From the NCBI GenBank assembly GCA_964578535.1, contig CAZODI010000006.1, positions 1 to 64,000 of the forward strand: a stretch of DNA of 64,000 nucleotides, written 5' to 3'. Shown here piece after piece: positions 1 through 8,874 of this stretch. Source of the DNA: PHBD01 sp964578535 (GTDB lineage Bacteria > Desulfobacterota > Syntrophia > Syntrophales > PHBD01). The notes below the pieces were generated by a model, which saw only the letters and a list, made by a program, of their open reading frames with translations, ran no database searches and was not told where the DNA came from. The position numbers and the translations under genes are program-made. Position 1 is the first letter of the stretch; every line of letters begins with the position of its first letter.

Positions 1-460
1 CACGCAGGGTCTTGAAGGTATTGGTGAAGATGAAGTCTTCCGTCATGCCCAGCATCATCTTCTCCCACTCGTGCTTCCACTCCTTGTAGCGCAGAAGCAT
101 CGGGAAGAGTCCCCAGTTCATGGACCCGGCATTGCAGGACCCCAACTCGGGCTTAAAGTTCACAACCGGAGCGACCCGCTGCTCCAGGGTCATGCCCATT
201 CCGCCACCGGTGGTGATGCAGATGACGGCGTTGCACCGGCTCTTGATGCTCGTGATGATCTCCTTGATCAGGTTGATGTCCGGGGATGGAAGCCCGTTTT
301 CGGGGTTGCGGGCGTGGACGTGGACCACCGCCGCCCCCGCCTCGTAGGCCCGGACGGCCTCGTCGGCGATCTGCTGGGGCGTGATGGGGAGGTAGTCCGA
401 CATCGTCGGGGTGTGGATGCTGCCGGTGACAGCACAGGTGATAACGGCCTTCTCTTTCAT
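1..460 (-). CDS. BKACE-family beta-keto acid cleavage enzyme, 5' part (runs off window)
   Basis: The N-terminal 153 residues of a DUF849/BKACE protein are visible; the rest lies left of the window. BKACE enzymes are Zn-dependent and convert a beta-keto acid plus acetyl-CoA into acetoacetate plus a new acyl-CoA. The start MKEKAVITCAVTGS leads into the metal-binding VHVHAR motif at about residues 46-51, and the GSCNAGSMN stretch follows. The ATG at 460 is preceded by AGGAA at good spacing. It is the last visible gene of the minus-strand catabolic run, 333 bp downstream of the NMO-like gene, and could have its own promoter (605-613). A second, complete BKACE lies at 63020-63889. The family is clear; the substrate is unknown. 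Confidence 0.88.
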   Translation of the reverse strand, partial: MKEKAVITCAVTGSIHTPTMSDYLPITPQQIADEAVRAYEAGAAVVHVHARNPENGLPSPDINLIKEIITSIKSRCNAVICITTGGGMGMTLEQRVAPVVNFKPELGSCNAGSMNWGLFPMLLRYKEWKHEWEKMMLGMTEDFIFTNTFKTLR

Positions 461-604
461 GAAAACGTTCCTTTCTCTGTCTTTTTTATCCTTCGATACA
501 ATCGGATTTCACTCGATCGGTATCTGGACGGATACCGCCACAATTGTCTCTCCCATTATGTGGCTCCGTTTGATGACGATAAGGCTTTTCAAAGGGATTC
601 CTGA

Positions 605-613
605 ATTATAACA
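605..613 (-). promoter_or_regulatory. Candidate extended -10 promoter for the BKACE gene
   Basis: On the minus strand the sequence reads TGTTATAAT, an extended -10 box (TG-N-TATAAT) about 145 bp upstream of the BKACE ATG. No good -35 hexamer was seen. The rest of the 461-793 gap holds no convincing gene or strong hairpin. This is a sequence-only suggestion. Confidence 0.35.
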
Positions 614-793
614 ACAATGTGTGTGTTGACTGGGAATCAAAAAATGTCATGTGGCTGCCATGCGATCGTTGTTCTTGTTTCAAACCCCTTTTCTGACACT
701 CCTGCCGGCTGTTCCGTCCGGGTGATGGGACGGAGGTGGGAATAAGAGACAGGGGCTCTCTCCGGATCACTGGATGTATTAGTCCGGGAGCGG

Positions 794-1846
794 TCAGGAA
801 CGTTTTTCTTCGGAGAGGTTATAATGCAAGGATTTAATGGTTTCCTCTGCCTCTTGAACAATACGTTCGATCAATTCCCGGCACGCCGGAATGTCCTGAA
901 TACGGCCTGTAACTTGCCCGCTCACGGTAAACCCGTTTTCTACGTTTCCTCCCGCAAATGTGTTCCGAAACCTTGCACACCCGCAGAGAAACTGCACGAC
1001 CGGCATCCGGTGTCGCCGGAATTCAAGCATGATCCGGAGCATCTCCCGGAAGGAGATCTTGAAGCCTTTCACATTGCTGAGGATGCCCGGAATGACCTCC
1101 CAGGGGCGGGATGGCCAGCCGTTGTAATTCTTGAGCAGCGTCCCTGGTATCCCCCGGAGGCGCAGGCCGTCGATCTTCCGGTTCACGACAGCCTCTTCTT
1201 CCGCGGCGCGGACAACCGCCTCTTTTGCGTTCGGATGAACAGGGCATTCATGAGTGGCAAAAAAACGGGTTCCCATGGCGATTCCTTCCGCACCCAGGGC
1301 CAGGGCGGATACCAGCCCCCGACCGTCGCAGAATCCCCCGGAGGCAACCACGGGAACGTGGAGGCAATCCGCCGCCTTGGGAATGATGATGCTGCTCGCA
1401 ATGTGGCCTACATGCCCGCCGCCCTCGAATCCGTGTACGATGACCGCATCGGCGCCTTCTTTTTCCATGTGCATCGCCTGAGCCACGGTTCCTGCCGTGG
1501 GCATGAAAACCATTTCATCAGGCTTCTTGAGTTTCAGGAGCTTGAAGGGATTCCCGAGGCCATGGCTGAAGACGGGCACCTTCTCTTCCAGGATTACCCG
1601 CACAAGATCGCCATATGCGGGAACATAGGGAACGGCGTTGACTCCAAACGGTTTTCCCCCCGTCAGCGATCTCAGTTTCTGTATGTTTTCCCGCAATTCC
1701 TGCGGACTTTGATCGCTCACAGTCAGGATGCCGAGGCCCCCGGCGTTGGACACGGCCGCCGCCAGGGGCACATACGACACCAGACTCATCCCGGCTTGAA
1801 TAACGGGATGCCGGATCCCCAGAAGTTGCGTCAGCCGGGTGTTCAT
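794..1846 (-). CDS. Nitronate monooxygenase / FabK-like FMN (2-nitropropane dioxygenase family) protein
   Basis: This 350-residue TIM-barrel flavoprotein belongs to the NPD/FabK family, whose members are nitronate monooxygenases, FMN enoyl-ACP reductases or related FMN enzymes. Seen: the N-terminal LLGIRHPVIQAGM segment, the family GFEGGGHVGH loop that in relatives contacts flavin and substrate (about residue 140), and the phosphate-binding VVASGGFCDG and ALGAEGIAMGTRF segments. It sits in the acyl-CoA operon 53 bp after the ligase, so a role in reducing or isomerising an unsaturated acyl-CoA is more likely than nitronate oxidation in an anaerobe, but that is inference. A second family member is at 54345-55235. 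Confidence 0.8.
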   Translation of the reverse strand: MNTRLTQLLGIRHPVIQAGMSLVSYVPLAAAVSNAGGLGILTVSDQSPQELRENIQKLRSLTGGKPFGVNAVPYVPAYGDLVRVILEEKVPVFSHGLGNPFKLLKLKKPDEMVFMPTAGTVAQAMHMEKEGADAVIVHGFEGGGHVGHIASSIIIPKAADCLHVPVVASGGFCDGRGLVSALALGAEGIAMGTRFFATHECPVHPNAKEAVVRAAEEEAVVNRKIDGLRLRGIPGTLLKNYNGWPSRPWEVIPGILSNVKGFKISFREMLRIMLEFRRHRMPVVQFLCGCARFRNTFAGGNVENGFTVSGQVTGRIQDIPACRELIERIVQEAEETIKSLHYNLSEEKRS

Positions 1847-1899
1847 AAACCGCTCCTTGGGGATCGGACTGTGAGCCGTCTCTGCCGAAAATCCATCTC

Positions 1900-3591
1900 T
1901 CAGGCCTTCGTCCGGAGGGTCTCCCGGATGTCTCGCTTGAGGATCTTGCCGAGGGGGTTTCTCGGCAGGACGGTCATGATCTCAAGAATCTCTGGATACT
2001 TGTATTTGGCGATGTCCTTGCCGGACAGGAACGAGTTGATTTCCTCCAGGGTCACGGTTTCTCCCGCCTTGGGAACGACGGCGATGCAGATCTTCTCACC
2101 CAGGCGCGGGTCCGGGTAACCGACAGCCGCCACCTCTGCGACCTTCGGGTGGGCGATCACGAGGGTTTCGATCTCTTCAGGACTGATGTTGACTCCGCCT
2201 CGGATGATCAAATCCTTGTAGCGGCCCTGGAACAGGTACTTATCCTTCTTTTCGCCCTCAACGGAGAAAAGGTCGCCGGAACGGAAGTATCCTTCGCTGT
2301 CGAATGCTTTCTCCGTCAGTTCAGATGCCTTATAATACCCTGGAAAAACGGTCGGACCGGCAAAACGAAGCTCTCCTACAATGCCTGTGTTCACAATTTC
2401 TTTTTCTGTGGCAGGATCCACGAGCCGCGTCTGGAATCCTTTCACCGCCTCCGCCGTCCACTCGAGGCCCTTGCCGCCAAATCGCGGAAAGTAATTCGCC
2501 CTGTCCTCAGGACTAGGAAAGTCGCTGGGACTGCTGTAGAGGCCCACTCCTTCATTGGAGGCGAAGAAATTCACAATGCCGATGCCAAAGTCATTCTGAA
2601 ACGTCTTGACCATCCAGGTGGACAGCGGGGCGGAGCCGGAACCGATGACCTTGAGGTCCCCCTTGTCCATGGCGGCCCACTGGGGCGATTTTGCCAGTGA
2701 GTCCAGCAGGGCCGGAGGCGCCAGGGTATAATAGATTTTTTCCTTGACCAACTGTTGGAGGAAGACCCCGATGTCGAATGGATGGTGAAACACCATCTTG
2801 CCCCCCGTCAGTACCCAGGGGATCAAGACCGCCCCGAGACCCGCCATATTGATCGTCGGGAACAGGGACAGATACACGCACTCCTGATCGGGCAGGAAGG
2901 ATTGCACTGCGGCCCGGCTGATGGCGATCCAGTGATTGTGGCTCCGCGGAACCGCCTTTGGCATGGCCTCCGTTCCCGAGGTCCAGCAGAGCGTAAAAAC
3001 ATCGTTGGCCCCCGGTTGACGCGTGGCCAGGGCAGCGGCGTTCCCGGCCTCCGCCGCCAGGATTTCGGACATTCGCAGGGCGCCGGGCGACTCACCGGAA
3101 CCAACCGTGATGTAATGCTTCAGAGAGCGATTCTCACCGATGCTCTTGCGAGCCATCTCAATATGATCGACTCCCAACAGGTTTTGAGAAGACACAAATA
3201 TCCTCGCTTCGGTGAGATCAACCGCATGGATGATTTCGTGGGCTCGCCACTGGACCGGGATGGGGCTCACGATGGCTCCTGCCCTGGAGGCTGCGAAAAT
3301 CGTAAGCGTCAGTTCGATGATGTTGGGGAGCTGGACGATGATGACGTCGTCCTTCTGAATTCCCAACTCTATGAACTTCAACGCAATCTTGTCTATTGCC
3401 TGGATCATCTGCCCGTAAGTCATTCGCATCGGCTCCAGGTCCACCAGGTTTTTCTTGTTGTACGGATCGACCAGGGCCTCCCGCTCGGGAATGGAGGCTG
3501 CACGGCCATAAAGCATTTCGATGATCGTTTCTTTTCCCCACCATCCCTTGTTTGTGTATTCACGGATTTGCTCTTCGGGTACCAGAATCAT
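1900..3591 (-). CDS. AMP-forming acyl-CoA synthetase (563 aa)
   Basis: This ANL-superfamily ligase should activate a carboxylic acid to its acyl-CoA via an acyl-adenylate. Motifs seen are the P-loop variant TSGTEAMPKAV, the YFRSGDLF hinge region, the DLIIRGGVNISPEEIE linker and the C-terminal LPRNPLGKILKRDI with the catalytic lysine. The ATG at 3591 is preferred over one 60 bp upstream because AAAGGAG lies 8 bp before it. It looks closest to the cyclohexanecarboxylate/aryl-acid branch of ligases, by eye only. It lies 56 bp after the FAD oxidoreductase in a co-directional run and probably supplies the entry step for that pathway. Confidence 0.88.
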   Translation of the reverse strand: MILVPEEQIREYTNKGWWGKETIIEMLYGRAASIPEREALVDPYNKKNLVDLEPMRMTYGQMIQAIDKIALKFIELGIQKDDVIIVQLPNIIELTLTIFAASRAGAIVSPIPVQWRAHEIIHAVDLTEARIFVSSQNLLGVDHIEMARKSIGENRSLKHYITVGSGESPGALRMSEILAAEAGNAAALATRQPGANDVFTLCWTSGTEAMPKAVPRSHNHWIAISRAAVQSFLPDQECVYLSLFPTINMAGLGAVLIPWVLTGGKMVFHHPFDIGVFLQQLVKEKIYYTLAPPALLDSLAKSPQWAAMDKGDLKVIGSGSAPLSTWMVKTFQNDFGIGIVNFFASNEGVGLYSSPSDFPSPEDRANYFPRFGGKGLEWTAEAVKGFQTRLVDPATEKEIVNTGIVGELRFAGPTVFPGYYKASELTEKAFDSEGYFRSGDLFSVEGEKKDKYLFQGRYKDLIIRGGVNISPEEIETLVIAHPKVAEVAAVGYPDPRLGEKICIAVVPKAGETVTLEEINSFLSGKDIAKYKYPEILEIMTVLPRNPLGKILKRDIRETLRTKA

Positions 3592-3647
3592 GTTCTTGTC
3601 TCCTTTCGTTTTCCTGCTGTCTTGGATCCCGGCAGAAACCGGATCCA

Positions 3648-5195
3648 TCATCGATGGTAGGGCGGCATCACTTTTTCCACGTAATTCTTACCGCTGATGG
3701 CATCGACACACAGGAGACCCGAGTATACCGCCGCGTCCATGCCGCTTCCCCAGGTCTTCGCGCCGTACCCGTCGCCGGCGAAGAAAACTCCCTCCATACC
3801 AGGCTGTGTCGTGTCCGGTCGCCGCTCCCCCGGGGGCGGCCAATCGCCGAATCCCTTGTCGGAGCAGGTCCAGATCTCCCAGATGGTGTCCTCTTTCATC
3901 TTCGGGAAGGTCTTGTGGAAGATTCTTCGGGAGGTATCGATGACATGGTGCACCTTGGCCTTGTCCCGCAGCTCTCCCTCTGTCAAGGCGATGGAGTAGC
4001 CTATGGTGTACTTCCCTTCCGGGGCAAGGGACGGCTCGAAATTGCTCGGCATGATCGAAACGATGTCCACGTCACCAATGTACCCTTCCTCTGCCTTCAG
4101 TATGGAAGGCGCCAGGAGCCAGGATTTGGTGGCGATCCCGGCATCCGCCAGGACATCGTTTTTGAGGCCCACATAGCCCGTCAGCATGCCCACACTGAAG
4201 TAATCCCTGTCCACCTTCTCCGTCAGCGCTGCTGAAAGCCGGTTCTTGGGCAGGAACGACCAGATTTTCCGGATCGGGACCGTACAGACGATGTTGTCCG
4301 CCTGGATCTTAATCTCGCCCTCGGGCGTCTTTACGCGTACGCCGCTCGCCCGGTTTCCCTCAAAAAGGACTTCTGTAACGCCGGCGTCCGTTCTGATGAT
4401 CCCTCCGTTTTCGGTAACTTTTTCTGCAATCCGCTCGCCGATGTATACGAACCCCGGTGCGGGTACGATGCCCGTGGAGCCGCTGATGAGGTTCATGCCG
4501 ATGTCCACGGCGGTACGCATGAAGCGGATGAAGTCCCCCGCCGGGATCATGTCGGGTTCCCCCATGACCATGTGGATGGACGCTATGGCGGCGAGGAACT
4601 CGTAGACCTTCCTGTCTCCGGTCCGTTCGTTGAGCCATTGCCCAAAGGAAATCCGATCCCACTGTTCGAGCACATCCGGGGGAGACACGACCATTTCCCG
4701 CAGCAGTTTCTTTGTCGTCCGGTTCGATTCCTCTGTCATCCAGCCGTATGATCCGCCCTTATCCATGGGATACAGACTGCTTGTCTCCGGATCGATGACG
4801 CAAAACCCTTTGTTTCCGGGAAGAGGGATGGCCTTCTGAAGGTAATCCAGGAGAAATCCCACCCGGCCTCGATTTCCCCAGAAGGTGGCATGTCCGCCCG
4901 CCTCAAAGCTGAATCCGTCCAGGAGACCCTTTTCCAGCATGGTCTCCAGGTCCGGTTCGGCAAAGGACACCCAGGCGTAGACGGAGGCCATGGCCTGCTT
5001 GTACTCGTTCATGTCCAGTTCACGCCCCTGAAGAAAGAGGCGGTTTCCCTTCCCCTGAAAGGACAGCAGGCGTCCGCCGACATACTTTTCCTTTTCCAGG
5101 ATCAGAACCTTACGCTTTTCTTCCCCCGCCAGAAGAGCGCCTACCGTTAGGCCTGCCAATCCTGCTCCGATGATAATCGTATCAAATTTTTCCAT
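3648..5195 (-). CDS. FAD-dependent oxidoreductase, phytoene-desaturase / amine-oxidase superfamily
   Basis: This 515-residue flavoprotein opens with a textbook dinucleotide-binding fold: IIIGAGLAGLTVGALL followed by the acidic VLILEKEKYVGGR. Near the C-terminus GVFFAGDGYGAKTWGSG is the second FAD contact typical of phytoene-desaturase/FAO relatives. The start at 5195 is chosen because AGAAGGAG precedes it; an upstream in-frame ATG adds 21 residues without homologous character. No signal peptide or membrane segment is evident. Enzymes of this fold desaturate or isomerise hydrophobic substrates. Within a ligase/ACAD/thiolase operon it may oxidise an alicyclic or polyene intermediate, but the substrate cannot be read from the sequence. 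Confidence 0.75.
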   Translation of the reverse strand: MEKFDTIIIGAGLAGLTVGALLAGEEKRKVLILEKEKYVGGRLLSFQGKGNRLFLQGRELDMNEYKQAMASVYAWVSFAEPDLETMLEKGLLDGFSFEAGGHATFWGNRGRVGFLLDYLQKAIPLPGNKGFCVIDPETSSLYPMDKGGSYGWMTEESNRTTKKLLREMVVSPPDVLEQWDRISFGQWLNERTGDRKVYEFLAAIASIHMVMGEPDMIPAGDFIRFMRTAVDIGMNLISGSTGIVPAPGFVYIGERIAEKVTENGGIIRTDAGVTEVLFEGNRASGVRVKTPEGEIKIQADNIVCTVPIRKIWSFLPKNRLSAALTEKVDRDYFSVGMLTGYVGLKNDVLADAGIATKSWLLAPSILKAEEGYIGDVDIVSIMPSNFEPSLAPEGKYTIGYSIALTEGELRDKAKVHHVIDTSRRIFHKTFPKMKEDTIWEIWTCSDKGFGDWPPPGERRPDTTQPGMEGVFFAGDGYGAKTWGSGMDAAVYSGLLCVDAISGKNYVEKVMPPYHR

Positions 5196-5498
5196 CGTTT
5201 CTTCTCCTTCTCGGGGACGCATGGGAGGGTTGGCTTCCTCATAAAGCAACGTTGTCATTTCAACCCTTTGCGTCCATCAGGTAATAAATCCGGTCCTATC
5301 GAGAACAAGGCGGGCAAGGTGTTTGTCCTTGTCCCGTCCGACTCGCGGGCTCGCACCGGTCGGTGGCTTGAACTCCGCAGGCCGATGATTGCCTCATCCG
5401 ATATACTGAATCCCGTATGTCGGGGCCGGCGGGTTGCCATATGCTTGGATTTCAGATATTCATCCGCCACTGTTCCGTCGGGATGTTTCCTGCGATCA
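5196..5498. other. 303-bp gap inside operon 1 with one copy of the enhancer-like motif
   Basis: No credible gene is present. At 5437-5448 (minus strand CCAAGCATATGG) lies a single sequence close to the 12-bp motif found in pairs at 12.57, 17.28 and 19.77 kb; the surrounding TTGCCATATGCT is identical to the copy at 12565-12576. No sigma-54 promoter with correct spacing was found beside it. Confidence 0.4.
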
Positions 5499-5951
5499 TC
5501 ATTCCTGGGGCCGCCGGTGCATGAGGAAGTTCATGTCCAGGGACATGACCTTCTCGTCCCGCTGGTTGCGGACTTCGTAATGCCAGACCTGGAATCCCTG
5601 GCCCGGCTTGCCCGTCTCTTTCCTTTCCTTCACTGCAATATGGACGGTGACCGTATCGCCGATCCTGACCGGAGCGAACATCCGTATGTTGTCCGCGCCC
5701 ATCCAGGCAAGTACCGCCCCGCCCTCAATCTTGGCCTGCGCCGCCAGCCCCACCGCCAGCCCGAAGATCAGCGGGCCGTGGGCGATCCGTCCCTTGAAGA
5801 CGGTCTTCTGGGCGTAGATCTCGTCGGTGTGGAGGGGATAAAAATCCATCGTGAGACCAGCCCAGTTCACAACATGGGTCTCCGTAACCGTGATCGACGG
5901 GGTCTTGAAGTGGAACCCCGGTTCAAAGTCCTCCCAGTATTTTTCCGGCAT
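5499..5951 (-). CDS. MaoC-like hot-dog hydratase (150 aa)
   Basis: A single-domain MaoC/(R)-specific enoyl-CoA hydratase-like protein. It shows the hydratase segment with LTMDFYPLHTDE and the following FKGRIAHGPLIFGLAVGLA, corresponding to the family Asp-x4-His region; here the acidic residue is D44 in MDFYPLH with His49. The start at 5951 follows GGAAAGGAGAGAGCA. It lies 23 bp after the DUF35 gene and downstream of the Ltp2-like gene, an order seen where MaoC, DUF35 and thiolase-like subunits form a hydratase/retro-aldolase complex. The likely reaction is hydration of an alpha,beta-unsaturated acyl-CoA. Confidence 0.85.
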   Translation of the reverse strand: MPEKYWEDFEPGFHFKTPSITVTETHVVNWAGLTMDFYPLHTDEIYAQKTVFKGRIAHGPLIFGLAVGLAAQAKIEGGAVLAWMGADNIRMFAPVRIGDTVTVHIAVKERKETGKPGQGFQVWHYEVRNQRDEKVMSLDMNFLMHRRPQE

Positions 5952-5974
5952 TGCTCTCTCCTTTCCCGATCCGC

Positions 5975-6388
5975 TCATTTCGCAGTGGGCCTAAACATGG
6001 GCAGCTTGAATTCGTCGTTCAGTCGCTCAAAGACAACCTCCACGGGCATGTCGCAACAGACCTCCTCGGGCCTGCAGCTCACGATGTTGCTCAGCATCTG
6101 AACTCCTTCCTCCAGACGGATGATAGCCACCACATAAGGAACGTCGTCGAGGAAGGGCGAAGGGGGATTGCTGAGGACGACCGTATAGGAATAGACCGTC
6201 CCCTTTCCCGATGCCCGCTCCCAGGTGAGGTTGTCGGAATGGCAGTGGGGGCAGAAGAGCCGGGGATAAAAAATGAACTGGCCGCAGTCGGAGCACTTCT
6301 GGAGGACGAATCGATCCTCCCGTGCGGCGTCCCAGTACGGTTTGGCGATGGGATTTACAATGGGAGAGGGCTTCTTCGGTTTTTCCAT
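5975..6388 (-). CDS. DUF35 Zn-ribbon / OB-fold acyl-CoA-associated protein
   Basis: This 137-residue protein has a rubredoxin-like zinc ribbon, CSDCGQF followed by CPHCHSD (C-x2-C ... C-x2-C, residues about 32-52), and then an OB fold (GKGTVYSYTVV ... VPYVVAIIRLEEG). DUF35 proteins are partners of thiolases, HMG-CoA synthases and Ltp2-type aldolases; examples are BbsA of benzoylsuccinyl-CoA thiolase and the DUF35 part of ChsH2. It sits immediately between the thiolase-like gene (18 bp upstream) and MaoC, supporting a complex of all three. The family call is secure; the complex is inferred from gene order. Confidence 0.9.
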   Translation of the reverse strand: MEKPKKPSPIVNPIAKPYWDAAREDRFVLQKCSDCGQFIFYPRLFCPHCHSDNLTWERASGKGTVYSYTVVLSNPPSPFLDDVPYVVAIIRLEEGVQMLSNIVSCRPEEVCCDMPVEVVFERLNDEFKLPMFRPTAK

Positions 6389-6406
6389 TTGCTTTCCTCC
6401 TTGATC

Positions 6407-7594
6407 CTAGGGAATTTCCGTTCCCAGAATGGTTACCTGGGAATCCATGTAAGTACCGCCCGTTCCCGTCTCCACCGCGAACCGAGCCCCCTGTACCTGC
6501 CTCTCGCCTGCCTTTCCCATCAGTTGGCGCGCCGCCTCCACCACCAGGGCCACACCGCCACCGGCACCCGTGTGGCCTTGGGACAGCATACCGCCGTTCG
6601 TTGTCGTGGGCATTGACCCGCCCGGCCAGGTGTCGCCCCGGAGAAAGCTCTCGCCACCCTGTCCTCGTTCTGCGAAGCCCAGTTCCTCGAAGGCGATGAG
6701 CTGGAAAATGGGATAGGAATCATAGATCTCCGCCACGTCGATGTCCTTTGGTGTCAAGCCCGCCTCCTCAAAGGCCTCCCTGGCTGCGGCGGCCCAGCCG
6801 TAACGCGTGATGTCCGGCTCCTGAGAGAAGACGAAATGAGTCACCCGAGAGCTCTCCCCGAGAATGTAGACCGGACGTTCCGTCAGGTCCCGTGCCCGTT
6901 CCGCCGAGGTCACGATGAAGGCCGACCCCCCGTCAAAGAGCATGTTGGATTGCTTGGCCCTGAGAGGCGTGGACAGAATCTTGGATTGCATCACCTCTTC
7001 AATGGAAAGGGGCTTCCTGAAAAAAGCGTTCGGATTGAGTCCTGCCCACTTGCGGTTGGAGACGCAGACGGCGGAAAGGGCCTCGTCCGCGGTGCCCGTT
7101 TCGTACTGGTAGCGGGTCGTAGCCAGGGCGGCGATAGTGGAATAATGCTGACCGTAAGGCACTTCCCACTCCTGAGAGATCCCGGCCGTGGAGAATAGAT
7201 CGATGCCTCCCTGGTTGGTAGGAACACCAGTGCCCAATTTGTCCATGTGGGCACAGAGGACGCATTTTGCCACCCCGGTGTTCACGAGGCTTGCCGCCGT
7301 TTTCAGCATGCAGCTTCCACTGGCGCCACCAGCAAAGACAAGTTCATTGGTCTTCACCCCTTTCAGGCCAAGTTCCTCAACAAAACGGCACGTTACGAGA
7401 TCGTTGTTGACGCCGTTGTTGTATACAACGCCGGTCGGTATGACAAAATCGATCTCATCCTTCTTTAACCCTGCGTCGCGAATGGCCTGACGGGCCGCAA
7501 TCATGCCGAATGCGATGCCTGCTGTGTCGGGGTGCCTGCCAGTGGGAACTTCCCCGATTCCGACAATTGCTGCTTTCCCTTTGAGACTGCTCAT
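6407..7594 (-). CDS. Thiolase-fold lipid-transfer (Ltp2/SCP-x-like) protein lacking the nucleophilic cysteine
   Basis: This 395-residue thiolase-fold protein belongs to the SCP-x/Ltp branch. Where thiolases carry the acyl-accepting Cys (consensus NRLCGSG) it reads VFAGGASGSC, so the aligned nucleophile is Gly. The second active-site Cys near the C-terminus is also missing (ETGTGGTYMDSQ). His341 is kept in SQGHTGAGGG, and Tyr291 lies in AEIYDSYP, close to where Ltp2 aldolases have catalytic Tyr294. This pattern fits a retro-aldolase rather than a thiolase. The start at 7594 follows AAGGAGGTTACG; an upstream ATG adds 47 unlikely residues. It is followed directly by DUF35 and MaoC genes. Confidence 0.8.
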   Translation of the reverse strand: MSSLKGKAAIVGIGEVPTGRHPDTAGIAFGMIAARQAIRDAGLKKDEIDFVIPTGVVYNNGVNNDLVTCRFVEELGLKGVKTNELVFAGGASGSCMLKTAASLVNTGVAKCVLCAHMDKLGTGVPTNQGGIDLFSTAGISQEWEVPYGQHYSTIAALATTRYQYETGTADEALSAVCVSNRKWAGLNPNAFFRKPLSIEEVMQSKILSTPLRAKQSNMLFDGGSAFIVTSAERARDLTERPVYILGESSRVTHFVFSQEPDITRYGWAAAAREAFEEAGLTPKDIDVAEIYDSYPIFQLIAFEELGFAERGQGGESFLRGDTWPGGSMPTTTNGGMLSQGHTGAGGGVALVVEAARQLMGKAGERQVQGARFAVETGTGGTYMDSQVTILGTEIP

Positions 7595-7712
7595 CGTAAC
7601 CTCCTTAATACGATCGTCCGGCGAACTCTCATCGGGCCGCTCCTCTTCTCGCAGAGGAAAGATCTGTGCCCCTTTCAGGAAGACACCCGGAGCCGATTCG
7701 CCGTATCGCTTG

Positions 7713-8849
7713 CTATAGTTGAAGTGAATCCCCAATCCGGCCTTTTAGGCCATCCAATGTTCCTCCAATGAAATTGAGTCCCGTTGCATCGCGGACATGG
7801 CGCTGGGCGTCGTACTCCATGGTGTATCCGTACCCCCCCATCACCTGTAGGCCGTCAAAGGCGGCATTTCTCGCCGTCTCCTGGGCGAGGCATTTGGCCA
7901 TGGCTCCTTCCTTGGCGAAGGCCTCACCTCGATCCGCCAGCAAAGCCGCTTCCCCGACCAGAAGCCGTGTCGCCTCGATCAGGTAGAGGTTGCGGGCGAA
8001 GAGGTGCCGAAGGGCCATGAAACGGCCGATGGGCTGGCTGAACTGGATTCGCTGCTTCGCGTGCTCCAACGCATAATCGAAGGCGGCACGGGCGATACCT
8101 ACGCCCTGGGCAGCGGCCTGAAGGGCCGAGAGCCCGAGGATGTGGGATCGCTGATCCCATCCTCCTTCGAATGCTTCGGGGCCTCCGAGGATATCCTCAT
8201 CCGCCGTCCGGAAACCGTCGAGCCTGACCCTGCCGACGGCCGCCCCGTGATAGCCGAGGCATTCAGTTGGAACCACACCGAGTCCGTCCCCACTGGAACC
8301 GATGCAGAATGTCGTCAGGTGGCCTTCCCCCGTTCTGGTCAGAATGAGGAAAAGATCAGCCCGGCCCGTCACCGGGACGGCTGCCGTTTCTCCGGAAATC
8401 AGAAATCCGCCGTCCGTCTTTGACGCCTCCAGACCGACGACGCAGTTTCCCGCACCAGCGTCGGGATCGTCCATGACCGGGACAACCAGGCACTCGCCGG
8501 CGGCGCAAGCCGGCAGAAAGGCTTTTTTCTGTTTCTCACTTCCCCAAGTGCGGAAGATCTCGCCACCGTGGATTGCGGCGCCTGCATAGAGAGCGGCCAG
8601 AGCCGGCGACGCATAGGCCAGTTCCTCTGTTATGATGCAAGCGCCCTGTACATTCCGGCCCTGGCCGCCGTAAGCCTCCGGGACCAGGATCCCGCATAGC
8701 CCCAGAGCAGCCAGCTCCGCGATGGCGGAAGCGGGTACGGTATTCTCTTCGTCCCAGCGGCGGGCCACAACGCGGGGGCAGTTCTTTCTCGTCCATCCCC
8801 GCACCGTTTCGCGGATCATCGCGTTCTCGGAATTGCTCTCCCGTTCCAT
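7713..8849 (-). CDS. Acyl-CoA dehydrogenase-like flavoprotein (378 aa), divergent active site
   Basis: The ACAD fold is recognisable: the N-terminal helical domain with LVPEAYGGQGRNVQG, a beta-domain and the C-terminal QRIQFSQPIGRF and LQVMGGYGYTMEYD motifs. The C-terminal region reads NFIGGTLDGLKGRIG, so the canonical YEGT catalytic Glu is absent, and the alternative helix-G Glu position reads WDQRSHI. It may be the non-catalytic partner of the adjacent ACAD, as in heteromeric alpha2beta2 ACADs of steroid degradation (inference). The start at 8849 follows AAGGAG; the upstream ACAD ends 25 bp before. The divergent catalytic region could also mean a changed reaction. Confidence 0.82.
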   Translation of the reverse strand: MERESNSENAMIRETVRGWTRKNCPRVVARRWDEENTVPASAIAELAALGLCGILVPEAYGGQGRNVQGACIITEELAYASPALAALYAGAAIHGGEIFRTWGSEKQKKAFLPACAAGECLVVPVMDDPDAGAGNCVVGLEASKTDGGFLISGETAAVPVTGRADLFLILTRTGEGHLTTFCIGSSGDGLGVVPTECLGYHGAAVGRVRLDGFRTADEDILGGPEAFEGGWDQRSHILGLSALQAAAQGVGIARAAFDYALEHAKQRIQFSQPIGRFMALRHLFARNLYLIEATRLLVGEAALLADRGEAFAKEGAMAKCLAQETARNAAFDGLQVMGGYGYTMEYDAQRHVRDATGLNFIGGTLDGLKGRIGDSLQL

Positions 8850-8874
8850 TTCTATCTCCTTGTCCGATGATTGC

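Noticed and set aside
824..2119. Plus-strand open frame opposite the NMO-like gene
   Set aside because: No motifs; the minus strand carries the family signatures.
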